A stretch of DNA of 64,000 nucleotides, from positions 703,708 to 767,707 of the forward strand of contig KE159600.1 of assembly GCA_000403275.2 (NCBI GenBank), in the 5' to 3' direction. The translations under genes were made by a program, and so were the position numbers. Under the pieces are notes generated by a model. The model was given only the letters and a program-made list of their open reading frames with translations. It was not told the DNA's origin and did no database searches. Positions 25,804 through 35,238 of the stretch are shown in pieces (position 1 is the first letter of the stretch; each line of letters begins with the position of its first letter). The DNA comes from Lachnospiraceae bacterium 28-4 (GTDB lineage Bacteria > Bacillota > Clostridia > Lachnospirales > Lachnospiraceae).

Positions 25804-26355
25804 ATGAACCATAGTGGCATTCGGAAAGAAGCCAATAGAAAACAGTCAGAAAAAGCCTGGGAACCCGTTGCGGAGATTTCCGACAGCTGCGCAGTCATGA
25901 ACGATACCGGGGCAGCCGGCAGGGGAGAAGAACCGCAGGAACCATTATCAACCCAGTATTATTACAATGTCCTTGTAACGGACTGGGACAGCAGTAATGT
26001 GGAAGATATTTTGATGCCGTGCATGTTTGCGGACCTGTACCGCATGGATACGGGAGAGATTTTGCAGCCGGAAAACGGGGAGATACCTGCAGAGGTGTAT
26101 GAACGGATCATGACAACTTATTTCCCGGTCACGAAAGAGCAGATAAGGGAAATATGTGGTTATCATGCAGCCACGGACAGCTATCCGTATGAAATGATCT
26201 TTTCGAGTCCGTATCCGCCCTTTGGGGAGGTAGTGGATGCTAGGGAAAATCCGGACGGAACGCTGACCCTCTTTGTAGATGGGGCATTCCGTTATCTGTC
26301 CAATTCCATTGAAAAAAGGGAACTGGATATTCCTGCCGTATACCGAATCAGATAA
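25804..26355 (+). pseudogene. C-terminal fragment of a DUF6070-like lipoprotein
   Basis: 183 codons. From about residue 50 (YYYNVLVTDWDSSNVEDILM) it closely parallels the C-terminal part of the protein at 33431-34705 (LVTNWDASNVEEILM, PCMF, EVYERIMTT). The N-terminal signal peptide and first domain are missing and about 35 residues near the end are deleted relative to that paralogue. It precedes a full-length member by 13 bases. Confidence 0.6.
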
Positions 26356-26368
26356 AGAGAGGATTTCC

Positions 26369-27631
26369 ATGGAGAACAGAAAAAAATATAGTTTGATCGT
26401 AATCATAATGTTGGCAGGATTCCTGTGTGCCTGTGGGAGGAAAGAACCGGCAGATTCTCTCCTGTCCGATGCAGGGGAGGGCAGAGGGGAACTTCTTTTG
26501 GCAGAGGACGAAGAAGATAATAACATAAGAGAACATTGGGAAAAGGGGTATGATCTTCCAATTGAGGAAGATGAAAGGAGAGAAGCCGAAGCGGACTTAA
26601 GGACTGCATTGGAGCTGACTGCGGAGATTTACCGAGCGGCGGACAAAGGTGAAGCTTCAAATGTAGTGTTATCAGAGGAAGTGATGGCTCAGATGAAAGA
26701 GAAGATAAAGCCCCTGGGTATGTCCGTCACGGGAAGCGGGCTGTATTCGGATATGGAGAACTGGGAGGAAATGGAGCGTTTTTTGCTGGATGCCGGAAGG
26801 GGAAAGGTTGGAACCGTACTGCTGTACATGGTTCATGGAGATGGAGGGATCGGAAGGCTTCAATATAAGTATGATGGAAAAAATCTGTATGTACTGGCAG
26901 CGAATATGACATGGGGAAGAGATGGCACACCGATGTTCACATACATTTCCAATACAAGGATAAAAGAGTGGAGGTATACAGAAAAAGGGTATTTTGGGTA
27001 TGAATTATGTGTACCGGAACCTCCGGAAGTATCGGAGATGATTGACGGCAGCTGCCTGGTCAGAGTAAGGCCTCTGTCAGAGGAATGCCGTGAAATGTCC
27101 GAAAACTGTGTGATTCCTTTGGGATACCAGGGAAATAACCTGTTATGCTCTAACTGGGATGTGGAGAACCTGGAAGAACTGGATTATAACGGGGCTTATG
27201 AATATTTTTATGAGATGAAGTATGACAGGCAGTTTGAACCGGAACAATATCCGGACGGGATACCGGCAGAAGAATTTGAAGATACCATTATGGACTATCT
27301 TCCGGTTTCCCGGGAAGACCTGCGGGAGTGGGCAATGTTCGATGAAGAGCATCAAAGCTATCCATGGGAGAGGCTGGGGTGTGGAAATTACGCACCCAAT
27401 TTCTTTGGCACTTCTGTCCCCGAAGTGACACAGATCAGAGAAAATGGAGATGGGACATTCACGCTGACTGTGGATGCGGTATGCCAGATGATTTTGTGCA
27501 ATGATGCGGTCATAACCCATGAACTTACGGTCAGGCTCTCAGAAAACGGAGATATCCAGTATCTGGAGAACCAGATACTGGATGACGGAATTTTTAATAT
27601 CCCGGAGTATCAGTATCGGATTGGAAGATAA
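26369..27631 (+). CDS. Lipoprotein of a DUF6070-like family
   Basis: 420 residues from the ATG at 26369 (GAGAGGA upstream). A signal peptide ends in an LCAC-type lipobox with Cys22 as the likely lipidated residue. An acidic linker and two-part soluble domain follow; the region IPLGYQGNNLLCSNWDVENL matches the repeat unit of the relatives at 25804 and 33431. No catalytic motif recognised. It should be anchored outside the membrane. The family name is recalled, not checked. Confidence 0.7.
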   Translation: MENRKKYSLIVIIMLAGFLCACGRKEPADSLLSDAGEGRGELLLAEDEEDNNIREHWEKGYDLPIEEDERREAEADLRTALELTAEIYRAADKGEASNVVLSEEVMAQMKEKIKPLGMSVTGSGLYSDMENWEEMERFLLDAGRGKVGTVLLYMVHGDGGIGRLQYKYDGKNLYVLAANMTWGRDGTPMFTYISNTRIKEWRYTEKGYFGYELCVPEPPEVSEMIDGSCLVRVRPLSEECREMSENCVIPLGYQGNNLLCSNWDVENLEELDYNGAYEYFYEMKYDRQFEPEQYPDGIPAEEFEDTIMDYLPVSREDLREWAMFDEEHQSYPWERLGCGNYAPNFFGTSVPEVTQIRENGDGTFTLTVDAVCQMILCNDAVITHELTVRLSENGDIQYLENQILDDGIFNIPEYQYRIGR

Positions 27632-27679
27632 ATATTATCACAGACCATTGGAGAAAGCCAGCTGTTATCCATTGTTCCC

Positions 27680-28045
27680 TCATACAAAAAGACACCAGCA
27701 CACGCCAAATTTGTCAATAAGCCTAAACTGGCATGGACTATAATCACATGGCCCGACAGGGGTAACGTTTGATGCTCCTGCTTTCAGTACTTCATAAGCT
27801 TTTTGAACCTGGTTTTCATGGCCTTCTCCAAGGTGGAAACAGAACATCATCGTGTTTCCTATAGTTACACCTTCAGAAATTTCCGAAACAGCCAATATTT
27901 GGCCATAGGCGTTCAGTTCGGAATGCATATAACCTCCGCTGCCATCAGGGTAAGCGCATAGGAGTTCAGCATCAAAAGCCTTTTGGTAAAGTGCCACTGC
28001 TTCCGTGCTGTTTTTTACAAATACCTGCATCATTGATCTTAACAT
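27680..28045 (-). CDS. PhnB-like VOC protein
   Basis: 121 residues from the ATG at 28045 (GAGGG upstream). MMQVFVKNSTEAVALYQKAF and YGQILAVSEI are typical of the PhnB/3-demethylubiquinone-methyltransferase-like VOC subgroup; the end (DYSPCQFRLIDKFGVCWCL) completes the second module. Ligand unknown. A dispersed repeat (28105-28125) lies in its promoter region. Confidence 0.8.
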   Translation of the reverse strand: MLRSMMQVFVKNSTEAVALYQKAFDAELLCAYPDGSGGYMHSELNAYGQILAVSEISEGVTIGNTMMFCFHLGEGHENQVQKAYEVLKAGASNVTPVGPCDYSPCQFRLIDKFGVCWCLFV

Positions 28046-28104
28046 CTTGTATTTCCCTCCATCATTGAGATTTCTGATTCTGTCCTCTTTTCCCGATTTT
28101 ACTT

Positions 28105-28125
28105 CTATTGACTGATTTCGGGAAG
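28105..28125 (-). repeat. Short dispersed repeat, inverted copy B
   Basis: CTATTGACTGATTTCGGGAAG, the reverse complement of the core of copy A. The surrounding 50 bases resemble 29538-29587, so two upstream regions of minus-strand genes are related. Confidence 0.55.
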
Positions 28126-28242
28126 ACTTGAAAAGGAGAATCTTGTCCGCAGTACCTAAAATCATTACATCAGCCATGGGATAAGTATGATACAGAGGCT
28201 TTATCATAATAGTGGGCTGGAAGCTGGAAAGCTCAACTTTTC

Positions 28243-28719
28243 TTACAATCTTCTAATTGGGAAAAACAGATATCCCTTTCCAGTCTGCGGACAGGTAAAA
28301 TCGTGGACAGCCCCTGCCAATGAAATATCATGCTCTTCCAGATGTTTGATAACTTCTGAGAAGGTATCCTCATTTTCACGTTCTACATAGATATACTCAT
28401 AGCCGGGAATCCCCCACTTTGTCCAACCGTCAGGGGCTTCTGAATCATCCTTACATTCCACACCTGCAAGGTAAAGTCCTTGATTGAATCCTTCCCAGGG
28501 CTGGAAAGAACGGGAGAAGTCAGACATCGCACCCCATATTCCACGAATGTTTCCATTCTCATCTTTCTTTGCCAAATGTGCAACTTCCCTAAAGTGGGAA
28601 TTCGCATCATCCCATAGCTTTTGGATAAAGTCTGCTCCGTCCGTTGTTGCCCCTTCTTTTCCTATTACAATGAAGGACTCTTTTTTGCATCTATTGATTT
28701 TCATTGATTTGTTGGTCAT
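28243..28719 (-). CDS. Stand-alone GyrI-like effector-binding protein
   Basis: 158 residues, no DNA-binding domain. Motifs SFIVIGKEGATTDGADFIQK, GIWGAMSDFSRSFQPW and GYEYIYVERENEDTFSEVIK are GyrI-like. Its ATG overlaps the upstream gene's stop (ATGA), with AAGGAG inside that gene, so the start is set by translational coupling. It may sequester or hydrolyse a small molecule. A 3' fragment of a near-identical copy lies at 57867-58085. Confidence 0.8.
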   Translation of the reverse strand: MTNKSMKINRCKKESFIVIGKEGATTDGADFIQKLWDDANSHFREVAHLAKKDENGNIRGIWGAMSDFSRSFQPWEGFNQGLYLAGVECKDDSEAPDGWTKWGIPGYEYIYVERENEDTFSEVIKHLEEHDISLAGAVHDFTCPQTGKGYLFFPIRRL

Positions 28720-29483
28720 CTCCTTTTCACATATTTGTCATAGCGGCATTGTTCAATGACAGCGCATCCCAGTAACGTAATTGCCTTTGCCGGGCATAAA
28801 CTGATACATCGGTAGCACATAGTGCAGTGCTTTCCGGCTGCTGCTTTGCCGTTTTTCAGGATAAGGTTTTCCATCGGACAGACCTGGGTACACAGTCCAC
28901 AGCCTGTACAGACATTACTGATCTTGAGTTTGTCTGAGTAATTCTTTGTTTTGCGGCAGTACCATAAGCGTTGGCCGAGCAATCCTGCAATCCTGTCATA
29001 AAAAAACAAACCATCTTTGGGATAAATGCCGTTTCGGATTCCTTCAGCGCATTTTTCAATCTTTCTGTCAGCCGTCCGGATGATTTTCAAGTTCTGTTCA
29101 GGAGACCTTTTCAGCAGCTTAACATCACAAATGGAATCGGGCATACGGATATGTGATCCGCCGACGATTTCTGCACCATATTTCTTCAACAGCCGTGCCG
29201 CACAGCCCGCGCCGTCTCCGCTGAACAGTCCCATAGTGGCAACACAGAGTATTTTTTTATGTTTCCAGAGATTCTGGTGGATTTTGATGAAATCCCTTAC
29301 CATGACAGGGATATTTGAAAACTGAATGGGATATGCGAAAACAATAAAGTCATGGGGTGACAGCAAATGTCCTGCATCTTTCTGCTCCATCGGAACTGCC
29401 TGCGCAGTTTTATCCAGTAAAAAAAGCAGCTTTTTGATACAATGCTCTGTGTTTCCCGTTCCGCTTAAATAGATACCTATCAT
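28716..29483 (-). CDS. EFR1-type flavodoxin-ferredoxin protein
   Basis: 255 residues. An N-terminal flavodoxin-like fold (GIYLSGTGNTEHC, FMN-phosphate loop; FAYPIQFSNIPVMVRDF) and a C-terminal pair of 4Fe-4S motifs (CTGCGLCTQVCP and CTMCYRCISLCP). It should shuttle electrons in the cytoplasm; partner unknown. Forms an ATGA-coupled operon with the GyrI-like gene. Confidence 0.9.
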   Translation of the reverse strand: MIGIYLSGTGNTEHCIKKLLFLLDKTAQAVPMEQKDAGHLLSPHDFIVFAYPIQFSNIPVMVRDFIKIHQNLWKHKKILCVATMGLFSGDGAGCAARLLKKYGAEIVGGSHIRMPDSICDVKLLKRSPEQNLKIIRTADRKIEKCAEGIRNGIYPKDGLFFYDRIAGLLGQRLWYCRKTKNYSDKLKISNVCTGCGLCTQVCPMENLILKNGKAAAGKHCTMCYRCISLCPAKAITLLGCAVIEQCRYDKYVKRR

Positions 29484-29566
29484 ATATTTTCCCTTTCAAA
29501 ATTGGAGTAATGGCCGCATCCCTGCACCATGGTTTCTGATTTTATCCTCTTCTGTCAATTTTACTG

Positions 29567-29634
29567 CTATTGACCGATTTTGGGAAGGGTTGAAAACAAA
29601 CATCTTCTCAAAATCGATCAATGGAGCAATAATA
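29567..29634. repeat. Inverted pair of the dispersed repeat (copies C and D)
   Basis: CTATTGACCGATTTTGGGAAG (29567-29587) and CTTCTCAAAATCGATCAATG (from 29604) face each other with a 16-base gap and can form a long hairpin. It lies upstream of EFR1 (minus) and of the duplicated promoter block 29635-29765 (plus). Confidence 0.6.
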
Positions 29635-29765
29635 AATTAAGTTCATTCTTTATTAAGATGTTTTAGATGCTTTTTAGAGACTGCTCTGATAGAATGGAGA
29701 AAAATCCGCAGAAATACTGGATAAGCTGTGGATTGAATTTTATATGAGAGGAAAATAACATGAAA
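29635..29765 (+). repeat. Duplicated promoter-start block shared with 58188-58322
   Basis: About 130 bases including the start ATGAAAAA are nearly identical to the region in front of the lipoprotein at 58317. Here the lipoprotein is absent and a TetR gene follows instead. Confidence 0.8.
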
Positions 29766-29835
29766 AATCTAAAATGGTTAACTAAGCAGAATTACGAAAT
29801 GGATGATTGGACAGACAAGTGCTGGGAGAACCATA

Positions 29836-30441
29836 ATGAACAAGAAATTTTTTGAACTGCCATTGGAAAAGCAGGAACGAATCATAAAAGCAGCATACGT
29901 AGTATTTGCCCATGACAATTACAAAAACGCATCCATGTCCAAGATTGCGGATGCCGGCGGCATATCAAAGTCCCTGCTGTTCCATTATTTTCAGAATAAA
30001 AAAGATCTGTATTTATACCTCTGGGAGAATATCAACAGGATATCAAATGAAATAGAGCTGAAGTATTATTACAAAGAAACGTCAGACTTCTTTGAGGCAA
30101 TGACCCAGAAGGTCCTGGCAAGATGTGAGTTTATGAGAACAGCTCCCGAAGAATATTTATTCTCACTACGGGCCCTTTTTGCGGAAAACCTGGAAATCAG
30201 GGAGGCAACCGGGAAGTCCTATAATAAAACATATGAGGATGCGGCGGACAGGATGCTGGGGGATCTGGATCTTTCCGGATTTCGGCCAGGCGTTGACGTA
30301 AGGATGCTGTTAGAGGAGATTGACAGCTACCTGATGCGCTGTGTCTGGCAAATGCTTTCCGCTGGGAAGTTAGACCCGGATGGACTGGAAAAGGATTTTT
30401 TGAAAAGGGTCGGGCAATGGAGGATAGCATATTTGAAGTAA
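29836..30441 (+). CDS. TetR/AcrR-family regulator
   Basis: 201 residues from the ATG at 29836 (GGGAG upstream). The N-terminal HTH (IIKAAYVVFAHDNYKNASMS; ISKSLLFHYFQNKKDL) is followed by a helical effector domain. It has a decayed relative at 51590-51967. The target is unclear: no operator palindrome found, and the next intact downstream genes are a MerR/ABC set with its own promoter. Confidence 0.88.
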   Translation: MNKKFFELPLEKQERIIKAAYVVFAHDNYKNASMSKIADAGGISKSLLFHYFQNKKDLYLYLWENINRISNEIELKYYYKETSDFFEAMTQKVLARCEFMRTAPEEYLFSLRALFAENLEIREATGKSYNKTYEDAADRMLGDLDLSGFRPGVDVRMLLEEIDSYLMRCVWQMLSAGKLDPDGLEKDFLKRVGQWRIAYLK

Positions 30442-30454
30442 GCTGTGCTGTCCA

Positions 30455-30764
30455 GTGGGGGAAATGGAGGAACCATGGCAGGGGATTCAAGACTACTCCA
30501 TTGACCTGTATGGGGACGAACTGGCACAGCCGATTGAAAATTTTATCCCCATATACAGGAGAGCAAAAGAAGAGAGGCTTTGCCTAAAAGCCCACATTGG
30601 TGAGTGGGGAACAGCAGAGGACGTTGTTCGCGGCGTGGAGGCATTGCGGCTTGATGAAGTTTGACAGTGACGTGTCAAAAGAATATCTAAAACTATTTGA
30701 AGCAGGGTGCCTGAATGCAGAGGAGCTGGATCAAATCCGGTTAAATGGGCTGAGGGAAATGTAA
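30455..30764 (+). pseudogene. Adenosine deaminase-family remnant
   Basis: IDLYGDELAQPIENFIPIYR and LKAHIGEWGTAEDVVRGVEA match the mid-part of adenosine deaminase-like proteins (HxGE-type motif), then the frame breaks at about 30660 and resumes with FDSDVSKEYLKLFEAGCLNA to the stop at 30764, which is the C-terminus. The N-terminal metal site and about 90 residues between are missing. Confidence 0.65.
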
Positions 30765-30833
30765 TAGGAAGTATGAACAAGATCCGGGCATATTTTTCTG
30801 AAGACGCATATGCGATAAAAATCTCTAAAACAC

Positions 30834-30864
30834 TTGCTTGTGACGTAACGTAATGAGATATACT
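30834..30864 (+). promoter_or_regulatory. MerR-type promoter with 19-base spacer
   Basis: TTGCTT (30834-30839), a 19-base spacer containing GTGACGTAACGTAATG, and TATACT (30859-30864). An over-long spacer with an inverted repeat is the hallmark of promoters activated by MerR proteins through DNA distortion. It directly precedes the MerR-ABC operon. Confidence 0.75.
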
Positions 30865-30882
30865 ACGAGCAGGAGGTGAGAC

Positions 30883-31683
30883 ATGGACAAAAATAAAGCG
30901 ATACCACAAGGCTATATGACTGTTGGCGAAGCCGCAAAAAAGATGGATGTTACTGTACGGACATTACAGCATTATGACAGGGAAGGGTTACTTTCCCCGT
31001 CTGCCATGAGCGAAGGAGGCCGCAGGCTATACACAGATAAAGATATGGTAAAACTACATCAGATCTTATCGCTCAAACATCTTGGGTTCTCCCTGGACGA
31101 TATAAAGAACCGGCTGATTCCCCTTGATACACCGGCAGAAATCGCAGCTGTCCTGGCAGAGCAAACCGCAGCTGTCCGGCAAAAAATAGAAAGCCTGTCC
31201 GAATCATTGAGGGAGCTGGAGGGGCTGCGGGAAGAAGTCCTTCAAATGCAGTCGGTCAATTTCAAAAAGTACGCCGACATCATTGTGAACTTGCAGATGA
31301 AAAATGACTTCTACTGGCTCATCAAACACTTTGATGACCAGACTCTTGACCATATCCGCAGCCGTTTTGATAAAGACAGCGGGAAAATATTTATAGACAC
31401 TTTTATGCAGCTTCAGAATGAAGCCATAAGGCTTCAAAATGCAGGTGTCCATGCAGACAGTGATGAGGGGCAGAGCTTTGCAAAAGCCTATTGGGATATG
31501 ATAACGGACTTCACCGGCGGGGATATGAGTATGCTTCTGAAACTCATTGAATTAGGACAGTTTGAGGGTATGTACCCCAAATGGAAAGAGAAGCAAAACC
31601 TCGCCAAAGATTATATCGGGCAGACACTTGAGAGTTACTTGTCCCGGTCAGGCGTTGACTTGTTTCAGGAGGATGCAGAATGA
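30883..31683 (+). CDS. MerR regulator with TipAS-like domain
   Basis: 266 residues. Winged HTH in about 10-80 (MTVGEAAKKMDVTVRTLQHY), coiled coil about 90-125, C-terminal TipAS-like domain (KAYWDMITDFTGGDMSMLLK). TipA proteins bind thiopeptide-like antibiotics. It probably autoregulates from the 19-base-spacer promoter and controls the ABC exporter, whose start codon overlaps its stop (ATGA). Confidence 0.88.
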   Translation: MDKNKAIPQGYMTVGEAAKKMDVTVRTLQHYDREGLLSPSAMSEGGRRLYTDKDMVKLHQILSLKHLGFSLDDIKNRLIPLDTPAEIAAVLAEQTAAVRQKIESLSESLRELEGLREEVLQMQSVNFKKYADIIVNLQMKNDFYWLIKHFDDQTLDHIRSRFDKDSGKIFIDTFMQLQNEAIRLQNAGVHADSDEGQSFAKAYWDMITDFTGGDMSMLLKLIELGQFEGMYPKWKEKQNLAKDYIGQTLESYLSRSGVDLFQEDAE

Positions 31684-32489
31684 ACGAGGCTATAAAAATC
31701 AACAACTTAAAGAAAAATTACGGGTCCCACGTTGTACTGGATGGCTTAGATTTCTGTGTACAGCAAGGAGAGATTTTTGCCCTGCTTGGTGTAAATGGCG
31801 CGGGTAAAACAACGTCCCTGGAATGTATCGAGGGCCTAAGAAAATATGACAGCGGAACCATCGCTATAACTGGTAAAGTGGGTATCCAACTGCAGTCATC
31901 GTCTTTGCCGGGGTATATAAAGCCGCTGGAGGCTGTTAAGCTTTTTGCGAAATGGAATAAAGTTCCGCTTGACCGTGCAATACTTGACGCCCTTGGCATC
32001 CATGATTTTGCCCGGAAGCAGTATTACCAATTATCGACCGGCCAGAAGCGGCGGCTCCATCTGGCGCTTGCCCTGATACGAAATCCGGATATCCTTTTCC
32101 TTGATGAACCAACCGCAGGGCTTGACGTTGAGGGGCGGCTGTCCTTACATGAGCAGATCCGGCAGCTAAAGGCAGCCGGGAAGACAATCATATTAACAAG
32201 CCACGATATGGCCGAGGTTGAGAACCTGTGTGACCGGATTGCCATTCTTTCCGGGGGCAGGATTGTCTTTATTGGAACAGTCGAACAGCTTGGTGAAACA
32301 GTGGGGAAGCATTATAATATCACCATTCAAACGGAAACCGGCACAGGGAAATATGAGTCCGATAATATCGGGGAAACTTTACTTACACTGCTGGTGCAGT
32401 GCAGGGAAAAAGGGGAGACCATCTTAGATATCCAGATAGGCCGCGGTTCATTGGAGCAGCACTTTATGAAAATTGCAAAGGGGGTTTGA
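31680..32489 (+). CDS. ABC-2 type exporter, ATP-binding subunit
   Basis: 269 residues. Walker A GVNGAGKTT (37-45), signature LSTGQKRRLHLAL, Walker B ILFLDEPTAGLD and the switch His in TSHDMAE. The C-terminal tail resembles drug-export ATPases of the CcmA/YhaQ type. Energises the permease encoded 3 bases downstream. Substrate probably the ligand of the upstream MerR protein. Confidence 0.92.
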   Translation: MNEAIKINNLKKNYGSHVVLDGLDFCVQQGEIFALLGVNGAGKTTSLECIEGLRKYDSGTIAITGKVGIQLQSSSLPGYIKPLEAVKLFAKWNKVPLDRAILDALGIHDFARKQYYQLSTGQKRRLHLALALIRNPDILFLDEPTAGLDVEGRLSLHEQIRQLKAAGKTIILTSHDMAEVENLCDRIAILSGGRIVFIGTVEQLGETVGKHYNITIQTETGTGKYESDNIGETLLTLLVQCREKGETILDIQIGRGSLEQHFMKIAKGV

Positions 32490-32492
32490 GAA

Positions 32493-33218
32493 ATGGGTGC
32501 TTTTTTATATGGGGTTTCTTTACAATGGAAATTAGATATACGGAGTAAGACGTTGCTCATCACCTGCTATATCGTTCCCCTGCTGTTCTTTGGGATTATG
32601 GGCGGGATATTTACATCGGTTATTCCGGGGGCAGGGGATACACTTATTCAATCCATGACTGTATTTGGCGTGACCATGGGCGCGCTGATCGGTCTGCCGC
32701 CTTCCCTTGTGGAAATTTATGGCAGCGACATTAAGAAGGTTTATCTGGCAAACGGTGTTCCTTTATATCTTGGTATTGCATTGACCAATATCTCGGCGTT
32801 TATCCACCTGTTTATTATGAGCATTATCCTGTATATTGCCGCTCCGCTTGCCTTTGATGCCAAGATACCGGAAAATCCGGGCGTATACTTTGCCTCCCTT
32901 TCCATTTTTATTGCGGTATCACTCGGCATAGCCAGCATAATTGGCCTGGCGTTAAAAGACCAGGCGAAAACCTCCATGTTTTCCATTATTGTTTTTCTGC
33001 CCTCAATCATGCTTTCTGGAATTATGTTCCCGGTTGAGATGCTCCCCCAAATGCTTGAAACAATAGGGAAAGCGTTCCCGGCTTCATGGGGATACAGACT
33101 GATGACAGGGGGGACTTTTGGGCTGGAAAATCTGTTGCCGATGCTAGTGATTTTTGTATTGGCTGTCTGTGCGTGTGCCATACTGCTATCAGGAAAGATG
33201 ATTTGGCGCAACAAATAG
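32493..33218 (+). CDS. ABC-2 type exporter, permease subunit
   Basis: 241 residues with about six hydrophobic segments (for example LLITCYIVPLLFFGIMGGIF, LGIALTNISAFIHLFIMSII, LLPMLVIFVLAVCACAILLS) and the ABC2_membrane pattern. Partner of the ATPase encoded upstream. It is followed by a 3' scrap of the nucleosidase gene (33231-33281, matching 55585-55632). Confidence 0.88.
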   Translation: MGAFLYGVSLQWKLDIRSKTLLITCYIVPLLFFGIMGGIFTSVIPGAGDTLIQSMTVFGVTMGALIGLPPSLVEIYGSDIKKVYLANGVPLYLGIALTNISAFIHLFIMSIILYIAAPLAFDAKIPENPGVYFASLSIFIAVSLGIASIIGLALKDQAKTSMFSIIVFLPSIMLSGIMFPVEMLPQMLETIGKAFPASWGYRLMTGGTFGLENLLPMLVIFVLAVCACAILLSGKMIWRNK

Positions 33219-33315
33219 AGGGATTAAGCGTCATATCAATTTGTTTCAGAAATGCTTAAAGGAATCAGGCAGGAGAAAGCTGTATTGATAAAAGGATACA
33301 GGAGGATACTCATAG

Positions 33316-33456
33316 ATGGAATATGCCTTGGTTTTCATATTGACGGTTTTAACAATCATCTTTTGGAGTGGAAAGAGCAGTTGGCTAATTGCTGGATATA
33401 ATACTATGGATGATAAGGAGAAACAGAATCGTGGCAGATGTGAAATGACTTTTTAA
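33316..33456 (+). pseudogene. DUF3784-like small membrane protein, truncated
   Basis: 46 codons: one hydrophobic helix (ALVFILTVLTIIFW), then GKSSWLIAGYNTMDDKEK, the DUF3784 signature, ending early at 33456. The usual Cys-containing motif and second helix are missing. It overlaps the start of the next gene. Confidence 0.55.
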
Positions 33457-34705
33457 AAAATATGGTTTCTTTATTGTGTTGATGGTAATGGTTGTTATAA
33501 CAGGCAATATTGTTTTGGGGAAAAGAGGTTCTGAAAAGAACACAGAGGAAGTGTGGGAACCGCCAGTCATAATTGAAAGCATGGAAGAGGCAAAAGAGGA
33601 GGAACCGATAGAATATTTTGTGGAAGAGTTTGTGGAGCCGGCTGAGGCTTTCCCTTTGGAAACTTCGGAACCTGTCAGTATTTTAACAGCAGAAGAAGAA
33701 CAAAATTTACAGGACGAGGCAATGTCAGCGGCAAAGCTGTGCATGGAGCTTTATAAAGAGGTCGAAATTGCATACCCTGGGACAGAATATTCCCATATTG
33801 TGTTTTTTTCGGATCAACAGAGAAAAGATGTGGTAAAGCAGTTGGGAGAACAGGGGCTTGTAAGTGTTTCTGATGACATGAACATGGAAAACTATCAAAA
33901 AATGGAGGATTTTTATTCTGCTTATATTTCCGGCATGGACGCAATGGTTACTGTGTTTAGCGTACAAATGGAGGGGAATATAGGTGCGCTGACATTTGTT
34001 CATCGAAACGGAAAAATACAATCTTATTATGTCACGGTAGGCTGGCAGGAAGGCGGCATACCGGAACTGAAAAATTTTGGACTCAATGATCTGGAAGAGA
34101 TAAAGCTGACAGAGAAAGGATATTTTATTTATACAAACACAGTAACAATAGCACATGGAAATTTGCGTGAGTATTACAGGGTAAAGCCTTTGTCGGATGA
34201 ATGCAGGGAGCTGACAAGAAAGTACATAGATGGGCTTAGTTTTGTGAATTACAATATGCTTGTAACGAACTGGGACGCCAGTAACGTGGAGGAAATCTTA
34301 ATGCCGTGCATGTTTGAGGATATATACTGGATATACACAGATGAACCTTTTCGGACAGATGGCGGGCTGATACCGGCGGAGATTTATGAGCGTGTCATGA
34401 CTACCTGCTTCCCGGTATCCGTAGAACAGGTGAGGGAATATTGCGGCTACCATGCAGATGCGGGCGGTTATGAATATGAGATGATATTTGCAAGACAGTT
34501 TCCGCCTTTTGGGGAAGTGGTAGATTACAAGCAGAATGAAGATGGGACAATTACACTTTATGTGGATGGAGTCTGGCCGGATTACAATTCGGATTATGCT
34601 TTCACAAATCAGATTATAGTAAAACCCTTTTCAGATGGAACATTCCGGTATCTGTCTAACACGATTGAACAAAAGGAGCTGGAACTGCCGCAAATAGAAA
34701 AATGA
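33431..34705 (+). pseudogene. DUF6070-like membrane-anchored protein with an early in-frame TGA
   Basis: AAGGAG (33415-33420) points to a GTG at 33431, which reads MADVK, then TGA (33446-33448), then LFKKYGFFIVLMVMVVITGN without further stops to 34705. CGA to TGA would explain it. Restart at GTG 33476 or the next ATG would give about 409 residues with a shortened anchor. The body carries the family repeat (LVTNWDASNVEEILM, ERVMTTCFP, FPPFGEVVDYKQNEDGT). It could be functional by restart. Confidence 0.6.
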
Positions 34706-34784
34706 TGATTTGACTATCGAAAAAATCTGCAATTTTCTGCAGGACAAAAAGGAAAGGTAAAGAATGGCTACCTTAACTTTCCCA

Positions 34785-35091
34785 ATGCAGGGCATTTGTC
34801 CGTATATCACAGATGTTTTCTGCTGAAAGCGGATGAGCTGCCCGCAGAGGACACAGAAGGGATATCCATGAATATCAAGGACGTTGGAACAAGCGAGATT
34901 ACGGTATTGATTGCCAATAACAGCGGAGAACAGATAATATTGGCTTTCAGGATATTGCCCATATCCTTCCGGGCGGGGAGAGTGCCAGCGAGATATATAA
35001 TCTGGATATTTATGGTACACTGGAGCCAGGGATGTACAGGATTGTGGTGGAAATGCTGAGCGCCGAGTTTCTGGTGGGCATGGGAGGATGA
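34785..35091 (+). pseudogene. Remnant of an Ig-like domain protein
   Basis: MNIKDVGTSEITVLIANNSG in one frame and LPGGESASEIYNLDIYGTLE with PGMYRIVVEMLSAEF in another resemble the C-terminal Ig-like domain found in BlaR1-type and similar surface proteins. A frameshift near 34940 and the missing 5' part make it non-functional. Confidence 0.5.
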
Positions 35092-35153
35092 TGGACTCAG
35101 AAGGGGAGTAAAAAAGGAATGTATGTACTGTTTATCTGGTTACAATAGAATGG

Positions 35154-35238
35154 CCTTTTTATGACGGTTGAGAATTCTTTGAGATTTCTGTGATATAATA
35201 AAAAATCTCTGTGGAAGGTGGAAAGTATGAAAAGGAAA
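35154..35238 (+). repeat. Duplicated promoter and start region (copy 2)
   Basis: Matches 24850-24936; here the start codon at 35227 leads into a longer reading frame. Confidence 0.8.
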
